Source: Streptomyces nigrescens (GTDB lineage Bacteria; Actinomycetota; Actinomycetes; Streptomycetales; Streptomycetaceae). From it: a DNA stretch of 64,000 nucleotides. The stretch covers positions 4,402,001 to 4,466,000 of the forward strand of contig AP026073.1 in the NCBI GenBank assembly GCA_024349765.1. Reading direction: 5' to 3'. The position numbers were made by a program, and so were the translations under genes. Shown piece after piece: positions 18,537-25,640 of the stretch (its first letter is position 1; the number at the start of each line of letters is the position of its first letter). The notes beneath the pieces are model-generated. The model searched no databases. It was not told the DNA's origin and saw only the letters and a program-made list of their open reading frames with translations.

Positions 18537-19328
18537 ATGGAAGAGAGCACACAGTCGGCGATGACGGCGGGCGAGCCCCTGACGGGCGAGGACATGCCCG
18601 AGCCCCCGCCGGAGGTCGTCGAGGCGGCACGCGAGGCGCCCGACCACTGGCTGGCCCTGGTGGATCTGACGTGGCAGGGCGAGGGGCCGCCCCCGCTCTG
18701 GGCGCTGATCGGGCAGTGGCGCTCCGGGCCGACCGGCGAGATCGAGGAGTGGCGGGACAACCCGGAGTACCGGCCGTCGCCGCAGATGCTGGAGTGGTCG
18801 GAGCCGGCCGATCCGGTGGACCGCGCGGTGCAGCTGGCCGCGACCGGTTACGGGCCCGGGCAGGACGTCACCGAGGCGCTGGCGCGGGCCGAGGTGTCCG
18901 TCCTGGTCACCGCGACCGGCACCCCGCTGGCCGCCGCCTCGCCCGAGGGCACCCCGGTGATCCCGGTCTACACCTCGGAGGGCTACCTGGAGTCGGTGGG
19001 ACGGCTGCTGTACGACCGGCGCCCGGTGGCCGACCTCGTCGACCAGCTTCCGCCGGGCCACGCGCTGTACCTCAACCCGACCGGGCCGGTGAGCATGCTG
19101 GTCGACACCGAGGAACTGCGTGCCGCGCTGGCCGGGACGTCCGCCCAGGCTCCGGAGGGGGCCCGGGAGGCGGCCGCGAACGGGGCGCTGCGGCCCGGCA
19201 CCGGGGCCGGCGGCGCCGAGCCGGTGGGCGGCGGCCGGGCGATCGGCAAGCCGGCCCGGGCCGCCACCGGCAGCACCGTCGTCGGCGCCGGGCTGGCCGG
19301 CGGCACAGTCGTCCGCGCCCGCCGCTGA
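18537..19328 (+). CDS. SseB-like / type VII secretion-associated protein
   Basis: A 263-residue soluble protein. Residues about 10-85 form an acidic region with LWALIGQWRSGPTGEIEEWRDNPEYRPSP, and 90-215 resemble the SseB N-terminal fold (VLVTATGTPLAA..., VIPVYTSEGYL). A Gly/Ala-rich tail follows. Similar proteins occur beside ESX/type VII secretion genes in actinobacteria, but no secretion gene is seen here. The ATG at 18537 follows GGAGGG; an ATG at 18477 is an in-frame alternative. Confidence 0.6.
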   Translation: MEESTQSAMTAGEPLTGEDMPEPPPEVVEAAREAPDHWLALVDLTWQGEGPPPLWALIGQWRSGPTGEIEEWRDNPEYRPSPQMLEWSEPADPVDRAVQLAATGYGPGQDVTEALARAEVSVLVTATGTPLAAASPEGTPVIPVYTSEGYLESVGRLLYDRRPVADLVDQLPPGHALYLNPTGPVSMLVDTEELRAALAGTSAQAPEGAREAAANGALRPGTGAGGAEPVGGGRAIGKPARAATGSTVVGAGLAGGTVVRARR

Positions 19329-19360
19329 CCGCCTCCGCCCCGCCCCACTAATAAAGAACC

Positions 19361-19392
19361 CGCCCCGCCCGCCTTCCCCTTCGGGCGGGGCG
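19361..19392 (+). terminator. Strong hairpin terminator after the SseB-like gene
   Basis: A perfect 11-bp GC stem (cgccccgcccg / cgggcggggcg) encloses a 10-base loop. There is no T-run, as is common in Streptomyces. Confidence 0.75.
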
Positions 19393-19492
19393 CCTGCGTC
19401 CGCGGACCCGCCCGCCGTGGCCCGGGCGGGAATCTTCCGGCGGTGCCGGCCGTTGATCCGCACGAGAACCTTCCCTGAGCAGGAGGCAGTGC

Positions 19493-19900
19493 GTGTACGG
19501 CGATCCCAGTACGATCCGCAGGATCCTCACCGAGCTCGGCGACACCTGGGCCGTCGTGGGCCTGTCGAACAACGAGCGGCGGGCCGCGTACGGCGTGGCC
19601 GAGGTGCTGCAGCGCTACGGCAAGCGCATCGTTCCGGTGCACCCGAAGGCCGAGACGGTGCACGGCGAGCCGGGCTACTCCTCGCTGGACGCGATCCCGT
19701 TCCCGGTCGACGTGGTCGATGTGTTCGTCAACAGCGAGCTGGCGGGGCCGGTCGCCGACGAGGCCGTGGCGGCCGGTGCGAGGGCCGTCTGGTTCCAGCT
19801 CGGCGTGGTCGACGAGGGGGCCTGGAACCGCGTGCGCGATGCCGGTCTGGACATGGTCATGGACCGTTGTCCGGCCATTGAACTTAACTCCCTACGTTAG
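19493..19900 (+). CDS. CoA-binding domain protein with phage-altered C-terminus
   Basis: A 135-residue Rossmann-fold CoA_binding_2 protein (YccU type). WAVVGLSNNERRAAYGVAEVL forms the nucleotide-binding beta-alpha-beta unit, PVDVVDVFVNS follows, and the family ending MDRCPAIE is present. The last five codons (LNSLR) depart from the GC-saturated host pattern, consistent with replacement of the native 3' end by phage DNA. The protein is probably still functional because the conserved core is complete. Start is the GTG at 19493 after GAGCAGGAGG. Confidence 0.85.
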   Translation: MYGDPSTIRRILTELGDTWAVVGLSNNERRAAYGVAEVLQRYGKRIVPVHPKAETVHGEPGYSSLDAIPFPVDVVDVFVNSELAGPVADEAVAAGARAVWFQLGVVDEGAWNRVRDAGLDMVMDRCPAIELNSLR

Positions 19901-19905
19901 CAGTC
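19860..19905. other. Putative attL (left prophage junction)
   Basis: Host-like composition and the conserved CoA-binding sequence end at about 19,882. AT-richer sequence (aacttaactccctacgtta) follows at once, and all genes to the right are phage-like. A crossover within this interval is inferred. The exact core cannot be set without attR, which is outside the window. Confidence 0.5.
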
Positions 19906-19953
19906 GGCCCAGCCCCGGGTGCTCCATCTGCAGCTTCTACCTACCGTCGCCCC

Positions 19954-20193
19954 ATGGACTTCACCATCACGGCGGAGGAAGAGGCCCTTGTGATCCGCGT
20001 CGCGGCTCAGCTTCGCGCAGGCCACTCCCCCACTGACGACAGCCTGGCCGAAGAGCTGGGCGACGAGGTCCGCCCGCGTATGCAGGCGCTGCTTCAGAAG
20101 GGCTGGTTCATCGTCGACGCGGAGGGCTCCCTCACGCTCTCCAGAATGGCGCAGGCGGCTCTCTCCAGCCGGCGTGACGTCGGGGGCGTGTAG
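19954..20193 (+). CDS. Small prophage-edge protein, unknown
   Basis: A 79-residue acidic protein, the only convincing rightward gene in the prophage part of this window. It is predicted mostly helical (EEEALVIRVAAQLRAG; ELGDEVRPRMQALLQKGWF) and resembles a small winged-helix or adaptor, but I cannot name it. No ribosome binding site is obvious before the ATG at 19954. A hairpin terminator follows. Confidence 0.6.
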   Translation: MDFTITAEEEALVIRVAAQLRAGHSPTDDSLAEELGDEVRPRMQALLQKGWFIVDAEGSLTLSRMAQAALSSRRDVGGV

Positions 20194-20203
20194 GCATGCG
20201 AAA

Positions 20204-20240
20204 GCCCCGTCCGCGGGCCGTGGAGGCTCACGAACGGGGC
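20204..20240 (+). terminator. Hairpin terminator after the 19954 gene
   Basis: A 7-bp stem gccccgt / acggggc encloses a 23-base loop, directly downstream of the rightward gene. Confidence 0.55.
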
Positions 20241-20255
20241 AAGTGACGCTAATGA

Positions 20256-20396
20256 CTACTGTCGCCCGCAGACGTTGCAGGGAAACGCCGTCTGCGAGAT
20301 GCAGATCCCGTCGTCGTCGTACACGTAGATGGTGCTCTTACTTCCGGGGCATGCCGGGTCCCCGCAGCTGGTTGCTTGGTCTTCCTGGTGACCCAT
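20256..20396 (-). CDS. Small Cys-rich (zinc-ribbon-like) protein
   Basis: A 46-residue frame starting MGHQEDQATSCGDPACPG and ending CNVCGRQ. The paired cysteines could bind zinc. It overlaps the end of the gene at 20338-20547 by 59 bases in another frame, so the two could be parts of one frameshifted protein. Confidence 0.45.
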   Translation of the reverse strand: MGHQEDQATSCGDPACPGSKSTIYVYDDDGICISQTAFPCNVCGRQ

Positions 20397-20547
20397 AGCA
20401 GTACTTCCTCCGATCGCTATCGGAGGGCTCGAAATGCTTCCAACACCCCGTACACGTCCAGTACCAGTACTCCGGTCCCTTTTCCGTGGCGGTCGTGTCC
20501 TTCCACAGAAGGCACTTACAGTTCGGGCATGGGGGCGGAAGATCCAT
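20338..20547 (-). CDS. Small zinc-ribbon-like protein
   Basis: A 69-residue protein with two cysteine pairs, CPNC near residue 7 and CTGC near 32, spaced like a zinc ribbon. GAAGGG precedes the ATG. Many actinophages carry such short Cys-rich proteins near their edges; the function is unknown. Confidence 0.55.
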   Translation of the reverse strand: MDLPPPCPNCKCLLWKDTTATEKGPEYWYWTCTGCWKHFEPSDSDRRKYCYGSPGRPSNQLRGPGMPRK

Positions 20548-20570
20548 GACGGGCCCTTCGCTGGAGGCAA

Positions 20571-20603
20571 TCGCGGGTACGGGTTAGCCTTACGTGCCCG
20601 CGA
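20571..20603. terminator. Inverted repeat upstream of the Cys-rich genes
   Basis: A 10-bp stem with one G-U pair (tcgcgggtac / gtgcccgcga) encloses a 13-base loop. It may terminate transcription arriving from the right. Confidence 0.4.
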
Positions 20604-21010
20604 TTACCGGGTGGGGCGGCGCGTCGTCCGCCATCCAAACGAGTGACGCGCCGCCGTCTTGCATCTCTTGCAGCCCGCCCCGGCCGCGCCTCATTGGTCG
20701 ATCAAGGGGACCGGTGCGGGGGCTTGTGCGGACCGTCCAGACCCGGACGGAGAGTCCGGACGGCCCCTCCACACACACCAGTCGTGAGCCGCCGGCGGTG
20801 TGGGATTCCCAGCTCTAGACCGATCCACGGGGGCTCTCACGGCCGAACTGGGCATCTTGGGTTGGCAGCCACCCGGGTTCATCAGTGGGCGGCCGGGTGG
20901 CTGCCGTGCTCCCCCCTTCGTCCCCCGTCCCGTAAAGAGGGAGACTGGGGCCGATTGGAATGTGTGGGCCCACCGTGAGGAGCACTCCCGGCGCGGTGTT
21001 CGCCGGGGGT
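20604..21010. other. 407-base stretch without a firm gene
   Basis: The interval contains a very stable hairpin (20864-20905) and two weak leftward frames that overlap ATGA-style, 20691-20882 (63 residues) and 20590-20694 (34 residues). Neither has a ribosome binding site, and the larger start lies inside the hairpin, so I do not call them as genes. Confidence 0.5.
20864..20905. terminator. 13-bp perfect hairpin
   Basis: Arms ggcagccacccgg and ccgggtggctgcc pair perfectly around a 16-base loop. It lies about 105 bases past the end of the leftward small-gene cluster (21011-21651) and probably terminates it. No T-run is present. Confidence 0.55.
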
Positions 21011-21094
21011 CTAGTAGGAGCGCCACACTCCGACGCCAAGGACGAAGAGGATCGTCGCGGCGGCTAGTGCGGTGCTCAGGATCTGCTTCTTCAT
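21011..21094 (-). CDS. 27-residue single-pass membrane peptide
   Basis: MKKQ followed by about 18 hydrophobic residues and WRSY makes a classic small transmembrane peptide. Its ATG overlaps the stop of the preceding gene by four bases. It is too short for homology-based naming; small phage membrane peptides often act in lysis timing or host takeover, but nothing here proves that. Confidence 0.5.
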   Translation of the reverse strand: MKKQILSTALAAATILFVLGVGVWRSY

Positions 21095-21291
21095 CGCGCC
21101 CACCAGATCACGACTCCCCACCGGGGTTGGTCGGAGACGTGATAGGAGAGCATGTGCCGGTACGGCAGGCTGCACCGGATCCACTTCGGTGCGCCCGCGG
21201 GGCGGGTGCCGGACCACTGGGCGCGCTTCGCGCACTGACGCCGCCCCCTACCCACGGTGGTAGCCGTACAGCCGGCATACGCGGCAGACAC
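21091..21291 (-). CDS. Hypothetical small basic protein
   Basis: A 66-residue protein starting at GTG, with several Cys, Trp and Arg (CAKRAQWSGTRP; LPYRHMLSYHV). It is coupled by ATGA overlap to the membrane peptide gene and overlaps the preceding gene by 44 bases. Not recognised. Confidence 0.5.
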   Translation of the reverse strand: MSAAYAGCTATTVGRGRRQCAKRAQWSGTRPAGAPKWIRCSLPYRHMLSYHVSDQPRWGVVIWWAR

Positions 21292-21439
21292 CCTTGCACC
21301 GCGGAAGTCGGTCGTAAACGATCATGCCGCGGAAACCGGGACGAGCACGCTTCGGGGCCGGGGGCCACCCGTCAGGAACACGGTCGACGTACGGGCGCAC
21401 TAGCGGGCCGTCGACGAGCGGTGCCGCCGGGGGCGTCAT
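21248..21439 (-). CDS. Hypothetical small Pro-rich protein with C-terminal Cys pair
   Basis: A 63-residue protein starting MTPPAAPLVDGP. The C-terminus has CKGVCRVC, a compact cysteine cluster. Its start overlaps the upstream gene's stop (TGATG). Not recognised. Confidence 0.5.
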   Translation of the reverse strand: MTPPAAPLVDGPLVRPYVDRVPDGWPPAPKRARPGFRGMIVYDRLPRCKGVCRVCRLYGYHRG

Positions 21440-21651
21440 CACGGCCTCCGCCTCCGCCCGTTGTGCGGGTGGCAGGCGATCTCCGTGCTGGCGATCGCGG
21501 CTGCAGCGTAGTCCCTGCGTTCTCGTGCTTCGGCTCGTTGCGTCACCAGCGCCGTGCACACGTCACAGTCCGCGACCGGCTCTTTGGTCAGATCGCCGTA
21601 CGGGTCCATGAGCTGCACTGGCGGGGTGAGCGTTCTCTGTCGCTCCGTCAT
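21439..21651 (-). CDS. Hypothetical small protein with CxxC
   Basis: A 70-residue protein (MTERQRTLTPP...) with CDVC near residue 29 and a predicted helix rich in Glu/Arg. It is the first gene of a four-gene leftward cluster ending at 21011. A short leader with a GATAGT -10-like hexamer lies directly upstream. Confidence 0.5.
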   Translation of the reverse strand: MTERQRTLTPPVQLMDPYGDLTKEPVADCDVCTALVTQRAEARERRDYAAAAIASTEIACHPHNGRRRRP

Positions 21652-21723
21652 GCTGTAACTATCGGGCGACGCAGCGTGACACTCCACGGGCGTAGCCCGG
21701 TAGTTCGCAGTGGTGATCCACAA

Positions 21724-21746
21724 AACTACCGCCTAGCGCGGTAGTT
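21724..21746. promoter_or_regulatory. Operator-like palindrome
   Basis: A perfect 9-bp inverted repeat, aactaccgc and gcggtagtt, flanks five bases. It lies at the end of the XRE regulator gene and upstream of the leftward small-gene cluster. A half-site (cggtagtt) occurs at 21699. Similar motifs recur at 29967 and 30699. Repressor binding is inferred. Confidence 0.55.
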
Positions 21747-22983
21747 AGCCCGAAATCCCCAGGTGAGACGCCATCAGACGCATATCCTTCGTCAGGGTCC
21801 GCCGGCGCCTTTTCAGGATGTCTTGCATCAGCTGCCGTGCAATCGACTGGTGCTTAAGCCACTCGGGCGCCTCGATGCGAAGCCCCGTCAGCTCGTCCAT
21901 GGCGTCTTGATGAGAACCCAGCAGTGCATGAGCACGGACCACGTCCAACCGGTGACGGTTCCAGCTGCTAGGGCTAGGTCGGCCAAGACGTCGCAACGCG
22001 GCTGTCGCAAGCGGACCTTGATCCGAATCCCTAAGGACTCCGCGGGCATCACGCTTAAGGGATAGATCTTCGATGGTCTTGACGGCCGCCGTAGCGGGCC
22101 CGAACGTGCCCCAGTGAGTGCGGAAGTTGCTGGATTCACGCCCCAGTGCGGACGCTGCGCTAGCAGCCATGCGGCGAGCGTCCCGGGCGTCTTCCGCCCG
22201 GTTGTTCCTGACGGCTGCGGAGGCAATGCGGAGTGCCAGCTCACCCCATGCAGCCAACTGTCCCGGGGTGGCAGTCGACATGCGGGGCTCCACGACGTCG
22301 GCCGTCGTAACTGCCAGCTCCTGCGCTTCGGAGAAGCGATCTTGTCGGAGCAGCAGCCAGCACAGTCCAATAACGCCGACGGCGGCCGTGATCTGGTCCT
22401 CCGCTGCGCGGGCGTCCCGGATGCCGGCAGAGAGCGCCTGATAGGCCAAGTCGTACTGACGTACCTGCGTCAGATACTTGCCGGTGACCAACTGCGCGCG
22501 AGCGTGGGTGCTGAGCATCGCCTGACGACTGGCATCGTCCTCCGCCGCGAACAGCGCGGCTTGAGTGCCGGCCAGGACGCCAGGCAGGCATCGGGCCATC
22601 TCGTCGTACTCGTCGGCGTGGTAATGGGTGTGCGCTGCGTCAATCTGGCGCTCCAGGTCAGCCCGACTTGCCACCGTGACCGACGTCGCCGTCGCATCGA
22701 CGAGGCCGATCGGCGGCATGAGCTGACGCCGTAGCGCCAGGAGGTAGCGGCCGTTGCCTTTGTCGTCCGGCACCGGGTGCGGAGAGCCGGACGCAAAGAG
22801 TGCTTCTGTGTCCACGCCCAAAGCGTGAGCCAACCGGGCGAAGGTTTCCATCCTGACCGACCCGCCTTGTTCGATCTTGCCGACGGTGGTAGTGGAAAGC
22901 CCGGCCGCTGCTGCTAGTTCCTCTTGAGAGAGCCCAGCTCGGCGGCGCAGGCTACGGATGTTGTTGGAGATCTGCGGAGACAT
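21745..22983 (-). CDS. XRE-family regulator with TPR-like C-terminus (repressor candidate)
   Basis: A 412-residue protein. An N-terminal lambda-repressor-type HTH (5-60, RRAGLSQEELAAAAGLSTTTVGKIEQG) is joined to a long helical region resembling the tetratricopeptide repeats of Streptomyces BldD/RapA-like regulators. The C-terminal basic helix is KRRRRTLTKDM. It is the only full-length HTH repressor candidate in the left regulatory region, so a role in lysogeny is likely, though such proteins are also common host regulators. A terminator lies upstream, so it has its own promoter at about 22990-23030. Confidence 0.8.
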   Translation of the reverse strand: MSPQISNNIRSLRRRAGLSQEELAAAAGLSTTTVGKIEQGGSVRMETFARLAHALGVDTEALFASGSPHPVPDDKGNGRYLLALRRQLMPPIGLVDATATSVTVASRADLERQIDAAHTHYHADEYDEMARCLPGVLAGTQAALFAAEDDASRQAMLSTHARAQLVTGKYLTQVRQYDLAYQALSAGIRDARAAEDQITAAVGVIGLCWLLLRQDRFSEAQELAVTTADVVEPRMSTATPGQLAAWGELALRIASAAVRNNRAEDARDARRMAASAASALGRESSNFRTHWGTFGPATAAVKTIEDLSLKRDARGVLRDSDQGPLATAALRRLGRPSPSSWNRHRLDVVRAHALLGSHQDAMDELTGLRIEAPEWLKHQSIARQLMQDILKRRRRTLTKDMRLMASHLGISG

Positions 22984-23032
22984 CGCCTCACCTACCTTGA
23001 CGCCAAGGGTACTCGTGTGAAGTAACGCAAAA

Positions 23033-23062
23033 AGCCCCCGCCGGATGATCCCGACGGGGGCT
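23033..23062 (-). terminator. Rho-independent terminator
   Basis: Stem agcccccg / cgggggct followed on the minus strand by TTTTT. It ends the leftward unit that includes the gene at 23067 and separates it from the XRE gene. Confidence 0.85.
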
Positions 23063-23066
23063 CTCT

Positions 23067-23279
23067 TCAGTGCACCTTCTCCGCGTGCACGACGATCTTG
23101 TACGTGTTCAGGGCGTCTCCGGTGTGATGGCGGTCGTAGCCGTTCCGATAGCCCTCGTGCTCCATGGCGTCCCGCTCGCGGTCGAACGTGTTGCCCGCTG
23201 CGTACTTCTCCAGCGCCTCCATCTCATCGACGGCGACAACGAAGGTATGAGCGGTGACGCGCTCCGCGGTGATCTTCAT
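23067..23279 (-). CDS. Hypothetical phage protein
   Basis: A 70-residue soluble protein with many charged residues (DRERDAMEHEGYRNGYDRHH). It is last in a leftward group of four coupled genes (24364 to 23067). Its ATG overlaps the upstream stop by four bases. Not recognised. Confidence 0.6.
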   Translation of the reverse strand: MKITAERVTAHTFVVAVDEMEALEKYAAGNTFDRERDAMEHEGYRNGYDRHHTGDALNTYKIVVHAEKVH

Positions 23280-23563
23280 CGGGTCTCCTCCGTCTGTGGT
23301 CTGCAGCAGCGTTCAGGGTCGTAACACTCGTCCGCAGGATGCCAGTCTCCGCGGCATCCACACGGACAGCCCCCGATCAGTCCGCGTGCGAGCAGTCGGC
23401 GGGCCTTCGCCATGAAGAGGTTCTCCGGGACGGGGCCGAGGGTGCTCTCCAGTTCCGTCGCAACGTCCCACCTTGTTCGCCAGCGGGCAGCCGAGGACGC
23501 GGGGGCGTTCCGCACGGCGGACACGAAGACGTCGTCTGGTATGTCTTTGCACTGCATGGTCAT
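23276..23563 (-). CDS. Hypothetical Cys-rich phage protein
   Basis: A 95-residue protein. The N-terminal half is helical (RWRTRWDVATELESTL) and the C-terminus has a Cys/His cluster (CPCGCRGDWHPADEC...CC) likely to bind zinc. GGAGG precedes the ATG at 23563, which overlaps the upstream stop. Confidence 0.6.
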   Translation of the reverse strand: MTMQCKDIPDDVFVSAVRNAPASSAARWRTRWDVATELESTLGPVPENLFMAKARRLLARGLIGGCPCGCRGDWHPADECYDPERCCRPQTEETR

Positions 23564-23724
23564 TGTTCCGCCTCCTCCGTGATTCGGTCGCAGAGCGCTC
23601 GTACTGTGTTGAGTGCCTTCTCCAGCTCGTCGCGCTCTTCCTCGGTCAGGTCCACGCATTCCCATAGAGACGCAAGGGCTGACAGTGCGCGCTTTGCCTT
23701 CGGGTACGTGAGCTTCTTCGCCAT
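23560..23724 (-). CDS. Small helical protein
   Basis: A 54-residue protein, MAKKLTYPKAKRAL..., ending in an acidic helix (EEERDELEKALNTVRALCD). It has a GAGGAG ribosome binding site and ATGA coupling to the next gene. Not recognised. Confidence 0.6.
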   Translation of the reverse strand: MAKKLTYPKAKRALSALASLWECVDLTEEERDELEKALNTVRALCDRITEEAEQ

Positions 23725-23737
23725 CGTCTCGCTCTCC

Positions 23738-24364
23738 TCACACGCCTGCCGTCAGGCGACGGCTCTTGACACTGTGGCACTCCCGAAGGTCCACGCGGAC
23801 CGAATTCGCCGTCGGGCCGGCGTGCTTGCCGATCTTGCCGTCCATCGCCCACGCCCGGACCGTCTCTGGGGCGACGCCCAGTGCTTCCGACGCCTCCCGG
23901 TAGGAGACGAGGACGGGCTTCTGGGGGCCGTTCTCGCGCTCCTGGGGCTCCTGGTCCGCCGGGACGCTGGCAGGCTCCTCAGAGCCCGCGTGTGACTCCT
24001 GCGGGTCTTCCGTCCGTCGCCCGTGGACGAGTAGCGACCCGCCCAGGAACGCGACCGCCGGCCAGCCCGCGACGATGACCCGGAGAGCGTCGGGCGGGTT
24101 GCCCAGATCCATCACGCCGGACGTCAGCACGTTCGCGCTCAGGGACGCCGCCATGGCGACAGCGAACCAGAGCCAACCCATGCCGTCACGGCGGGCCTTG
24201 ATACGCCGCCACGCGACGATCAGCAACAGGTCGACGCTGACCGGATACGCCCACGCCTTCCAGCCGTCCTGCCCCGCCGTCTCCGCGATGTCATGGATGT
24301 GGGCGAAGCTGAGGGCGGCGGCAATGGTCGCCTGGATCAGGACGGGGTCGGGGCGTCTGCGCAT
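23738..24364 (-). CDS. DUF2637-type membrane protein with HTH domain
   Basis: A 208-residue protein. Residues 1 to about 120 contain four hydrophobic helices of the DUF2637 type, typical of actinobacterial plasmids, integrative elements and phages. The C-terminal third holds a MerR/excisionase-like HTH, VSYREASEALGVAPETVRAWAMDGKIGKHAG. Membrane location plus an HTH suggests membrane-tethered regulation or DNA transfer; neither is shown. It is the first gene of the 24364-23067 group. Confidence 0.7.
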   Translation of the reverse strand: MRRRPDPVLIQATIAAALSFAHIHDIAETAGQDGWKAWAYPVSVDLLLIVAWRRIKARRDGMGWLWFAVAMAASLSANVLTSGVMDLGNPPDALRVIVAGWPAVAFLGGSLLVHGRRTEDPQESHAGSEEPASVPADQEPQERENGPQKPVLVSYREASEALGVAPETVRAWAMDGKIGKHAGPTANSVRVDLRECHSVKSRRLTAGV

Positions 24365-24407
24365 GGGTGGTCCTTAGTGTGCGTGGGGTGTGAATGGGTA
24401 GTGCGGC

Positions 24408-24440
24408 GAAGCCCCCGCGTCCTCTACTCGCGGGGGCTTC
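24408..24440 (-). terminator. 12-bp perfect hairpin terminator
   Basis: Arms gaagcccccgcg and cgcgggggcttc enclose tcctctact. The identical hairpin, loop included, recurs at 24952-24984. Confidence 0.8.
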
Positions 24441-24449
24441 AGGGCGTGT

Positions 24450-24830
24450 TCAGCTACGGCCGAACCGAATCTCAGCCTCCGGGGACTCGTCGCCGTCCTC
24501 GTCGGTGCGGGCGTACTCGCTCCAGTGACGAACGCACAACCAGGCCGACCCGCACGGCTCACCGTTACGCGTCACCACACGGTGCGTGGTGGCGTCTGCG
24601 TGAAACACAGCGCCGGCCTGATGGGTGCCAATGCCGCACTCCCAGTCCTCCCCAGAGAAGACGACGTTGCCGGAGGCGACGAGGACGGGCTCCTGTGCAA
24701 GCGCCCCGTCCGGCTCCTCCCGGCGCGCACGGCACACGCGGCGAGCGTGGGCGTTCAGCGCGCGCATTAGCTCCCTGTCGCTGCCGTACGGGCGGGTGGC
24801 GACGAAGTGGGCGGTGTGGTCGCTACGCAT
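24450..24830 (-). CDS. Hypothetical phage protein
   Basis: A 126-residue protein with basic helices at the N-terminus (RELMRALNAHARRVCRARR) and a later segment CGSAWLCVRHW. GGAG lies before the ATG. It is a single-gene unit: a TTGTGC-type promoter lies upstream and a terminator downstream. Not recognised. Confidence 0.6.
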   Translation of the reverse strand: MRSDHTAHFVATRPYGSDRELMRALNAHARRVCRARREEPDGALAQEPVLVASGNVVFSGEDWECGIGTHQAGAVFHADATTHRVVTRNGEPCGSAWLCVRHWSEYARTDEDGDESPEAEIRFGRS

Positions 24831-24867
24831 GGCGTTCTCCTTAGCTCGCGTGTCCTTCGCGTGAGCC

Positions 24868-24897
24868 AGTATGACGAACACTTACCGTGCGGCACAA
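24868..24897 (-). promoter_or_regulatory. Early promoter-like element A1
   Basis: Minus-strand TTGTGC (-35, plus positions 24892-24897) and CATACT (-10, 24868-24873) are spaced 18 bases apart. The surrounding TTAGCCACTTGTGCCG block is shared with the copies at 25607 and 28848. Confidence 0.6.
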
Positions 24898-24951
24898 GTG
24901 GCTAAGCCAAAGAACCGCGAAGATATTCACGGGACTTGGCGACCGCAGAAC

Positions 24952-24984
24952 GAAGCCCCCGCGTCCTCTACTCGCGGGGGCTTC
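24952..24984 (-). terminator. 12-bp hairpin terminator, copy of 24408
   Basis: Identical stem and loop to the terminator at 24408-24440. It ends the gene at 24988-25560. Confidence 0.8.
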
Positions 24985-24987
24985 CTG

Positions 24988-25560
24988 CTAGATGTGGATG
25001 GAACAAGTTTCGTGACCGCTGACCTTCATGCGCTTGCACTTGCCCCCGCAAGCCGTGGGAGCACCACACTGCCGGCGCGGGTCGTGGCTGGCGCATACCG
25101 CACAGCCGGGCTGCGGCGGGTTGATACAGCGGTAGTCAGCACCCGTGGTCGCCGGGCCCTCACCGTGGAACTTGTGGGCAAGGACGCTGGCCGCCGTGGT
25201 GCCCCATTCCTCCGGCTCTTCCGTGGTGTCTGACTCCGCCGGCGTTCCCTCGTTGTTGAACCAGCGGAAGGACCAGGCTTCAGACGCCTTGGTGTTCCGG
25301 TGGGGACCGATGTGTCCAACCTCCAGGGCGCACACATCCTTTCCGTACTTCCACTGGTTCCCGCACACGCCGCCGACCTGGACCAGGCGGACGCTCCGGC
25401 CGTCCTTGTACTCAATGGCGAAGTCCGTGCGGGTGATGGACGACATCGTTCGGACGTCGCGCTTGCCGGCCATCTGCGCGTGGTTGATCTCGGCCAGGCC
25501 CTCGCGAACGGTGATGACGGTGGTAAAGCCGTTCTCGGTGCGCTCGTAGACCTTGGTCAT
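24988..25560 (-). CDS. Hypothetical phage protein with Cys-rich tail
   Basis: A 190-residue protein. The N-terminal part is beta-rich (TKVYERTENGFTTVITV), and the C-terminal 50 residues hold ten cysteines (CAVCASHDPRRQCG; CGGKCKRMK; CSIH), suggesting zinc clusters. GGGGAG precedes the ATG. It is flanked by its own promoter and terminator. Not recognised. Confidence 0.65.
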   Translation of the reverse strand: MTKVYERTENGFTTVITVREGLAEINHAQMAGKRDVRTMSSITRTDFAIEYKDGRSVRLVQVGGVCGNQWKYGKDVCALEVGHIGPHRNTKASEAWSFRWFNNEGTPAESDTTEEPEEWGTTAASVLAHKFHGEGPATTGADYRCINPPQPGCAVCASHDPRRQCGAPTACGGKCKRMKVSGHETCSIHI

Positions 25561-25606
25561 CGTTCTCCCCTTCCGCCGAACTCCCGTGAGTTCCTCGCGT
25601 GAGTCG

Positions 25607-25636
25607 ACTATGACAGACATTAGCCGTACGGCACAA
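25607..25636 (-). promoter_or_regulatory. Early promoter-like element A2
   Basis: TTGTGC at 25631-25636 and CATAGT at 25607-25612 (minus strand) are spaced 18 bases apart, with the shared TTAGCCACTTGTGCCG block. Confidence 0.6.
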
Positions 25637-25640
25637 GTGG

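Noticed and set aside
20590-20882. Two weak leftward frames
   Set aside because: No ribosome binding sites, and one start lies inside a strong hairpin.
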